A model generated the notes under the pieces. The model searched no databases, had not been told where the DNA came from, and was given only the letters and a program-made list of their open reading frames with translations. The translations under genes were made by a program, and so were the position numbers. A DNA stretch of 64,000 nt. It comes from Syngnathus acus (Eukaryota; Chordata; Actinopteri; Syngnathiformes; Syngnathidae). Within the stretch, counting starts at the first letter, position 1, and each line of letters starts with the position of its first letter. Shown in pieces: positions 63,815 to 64,000 of the stretch. The stretch lies in the NCBI RefSeq assembly GCF_901709675.1, contig NC_051098.1, forward strand, positions 15,619,464 through 15,683,463, read 5' to 3'.

Positions 63815-64000
63815 ATGGACAGCATGGAGGCGCCGTTAGGTTCTTTCAAGAACCCCATCAAGTTTAAAGATCAGGACTTTAACAGTCTCTCAGAGAAGTG
63901 CCTCAAGTCTGGCGAGATGTTCTCTGATCAGAGCTTTTCGGCCGAGCAGAAGTCCATCAGCATGCCAGAGGATGACGACCCCAAAAAGGCCATCAAGTGG
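63815..64000 (+). CDS. Calpain, N-terminal part (cut by window end)
   Basis: Calpains are calcium-dependent cytosolic cysteine proteases. From ATG 63815 (AGCCATGG, good Kozak context) the frame is open to the window edge, 62 residues. The pattern FKDQDFNSLSEKCLKSGEMF followed by SDQSFSA and DDPKKAIKW is the usual start of the protease domain: an (N/Q)DF...L...CL..G.LF.D..F.A segment leading to a KW(K/R)RP motif, whose RP lies just past the edge. The catalytic Cys is downstream. The exact paralog cannot be set from this piece. CAPN12 is on human 19q13 and would fit the synteny, but CAPN1/2-type or other calpains are possible. The 5' untranslated exon structure is unclear. Confidence 0.75.
   Translation, partial: MDSMEAPLGSFKNPIKFKDQDFNSLSEKCLKSGEMFSDQSFSAEQKSISMPEDDDPKKAIKW

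Overview
The window is nuclear DNA from a ray-finned fish, most likely a percomorph teleost. The evidence is compact multi-exon vertebrate genes with GT-AG introns and AATAAA signals, teleost-style short repeats, a fish-type LINE 3' end, and a gene set matching human 19q13. Seven protein genes are supported; six are complete. All are on the + strand except ACTMAP.

Layout: 1-4.4 kb holds AT-rich DNA and a 5'-truncated LINE. 4.4-11.5 kb is an inositol-trisphosphate 3-kinase of the ITPKC type (7 coding exons, 656 aa). 12.5-14.2 kb (-) is the actin maturation protease ACTMAP/C19orf54 (6 coding exons). 15.3-16.6 kb is SNRPA (U1A; 6 coding exons, 266 aa), head to head with ACTMAP. 16.8-20.6 kb has hAT-like debris, a perfect hairpin and an isolated CRE/TATA-like promoter with an unassigned exon-like stretch. 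20.6-38.6 kb is a Jagged-family Notch ligand (14 coding exons, 741 aa) that lacks the C-terminal EGF repeats and cysteine-rich domain of JAG1/JAG2. 41.1-47.7 kb is CLASRP (20 coding exons, 642 aa). 48.9-56.5 kb is a BCL11-family zinc-finger gene, ZNF296 by synteny (3 coding exons, 673 aa). 57.8-63.8 kb is intergenic. 63.8-64 kb is the first coding exon of a calpain, cut by the window edge.

The genes do not form one pathway. They are a conserved syntenic block: ITPKC-ACTMAP-SNRPA and CLASRP-ZNF296 are two neighbour groups that lie a few Mb apart on human 19q13. The most notable item is the Jagged gene between them. Its place beside SNRPA mirrors JAG1 near SNRPB2 on human 20p12, and its linkage to ZNF296 mirrors JAG2 and BCL11B on 14q32. 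It may be a third vertebrate Jagged ohnolog, absent from mammals and shortened to Delta-like size. Mobile DNA is mostly short non-autonomous elements. One palindromic family of about 170 bp is present three times, and a nearby uninterrupted copy of one target site directly shows TA target duplication.

Exon coordinates were read by eye from splice consensus and reading-frame continuity, and every joined frame closes. No database search or alignment was run; comparisons with human genes are from memory.
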